The position numbers were made by a program, and so were the translations under genes. Below are positions 6,873-6,885 of a DNA stretch of 6,885 nt, one piece after another (the stretch's first letter is position 1; every line of letters begins with the position of its first letter). This DNA is from UBA3210 sp002363635. GTDB lineage: Bacteria; Bacillota_I; Bacilli_A; RFN20; CAG-449. The notes below the pieces were generated by a model, which was given only the letters and a program-made list of their open reading frames with translations, had not been told where the DNA came from and ran no database searches. Where the stretch lies: positions 1-6,885 of the forward strand of contig CAMPBT010000025.1 of the NCBI GenBank assembly GCA_946641515.1, in the 5' to 3' direction.

Positions 6873-6885
6873 AATAATAAAAAGC

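Overview
The window is one co-directional block on the minus strand of an AT-rich, low-GC Gram-positive-type bacterium. Reading downstream from the right edge, it holds a promoter -10 element and a T-box leader (about 6684-6860), leucyl-tRNA synthetase leuS (6663-4261), a small unrecognised lipoprotein (4246-3752), the Tex-family RNA-binding protein (3735-1546) and a cytoplasmic GH13 glycosidase (1513-14). The gene gaps are 14, 16 and 32 nt, and no terminator or convincing promoter was seen in them. The four genes therefore look like one operon driven from the leuS promoter. The last 13 bases (1-13) hold no feature, and the operon's 3' end lies outside the window.

Lineage: a tRNA-responsive T-box, a lipobox protein, AGGAGG-type ribosome-binding sites, strong A/T at third codon positions and a LeuRS of Bacillus-like form without the zinc cysteines all point to Firmicutes or the related Acholeplasma/Izemoplasma-like branch. 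Every Trp codon I traced is TGG, so the Mycoplasma/Spiroplasma code in which TGA means Trp is unlikely. The four genes stop only with TAA or TAG. Genus cannot be assigned from this sequence alone.

Function: the T-box has a CUC (Leu) specifier next to the expected S-turn bases, and a UGGU bulge that matches an ACCA tRNA end. It should raise leuS expression when uncharged tRNA-Leu accumulates. Because the next three genes follow so closely, the lipoprotein, Tex and the glycosidase may share this leucine-starvation control. The glycosidase has all three GH13 catalytic residues but a Gly where region I usually has Asn.

The most interesting structure is the end of the T-box leader. The only terminator-like helix contains the antiterminator helix instead of replacing it, and the 3' strand of the antiterminator is also complementary to the leuS Shine-Dalgarno. 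I found no mobile element, CRISPR array, tRNA, rRNA or defence-like system. Apart from the leader and the unknown lipoprotein, this is core-genome content.
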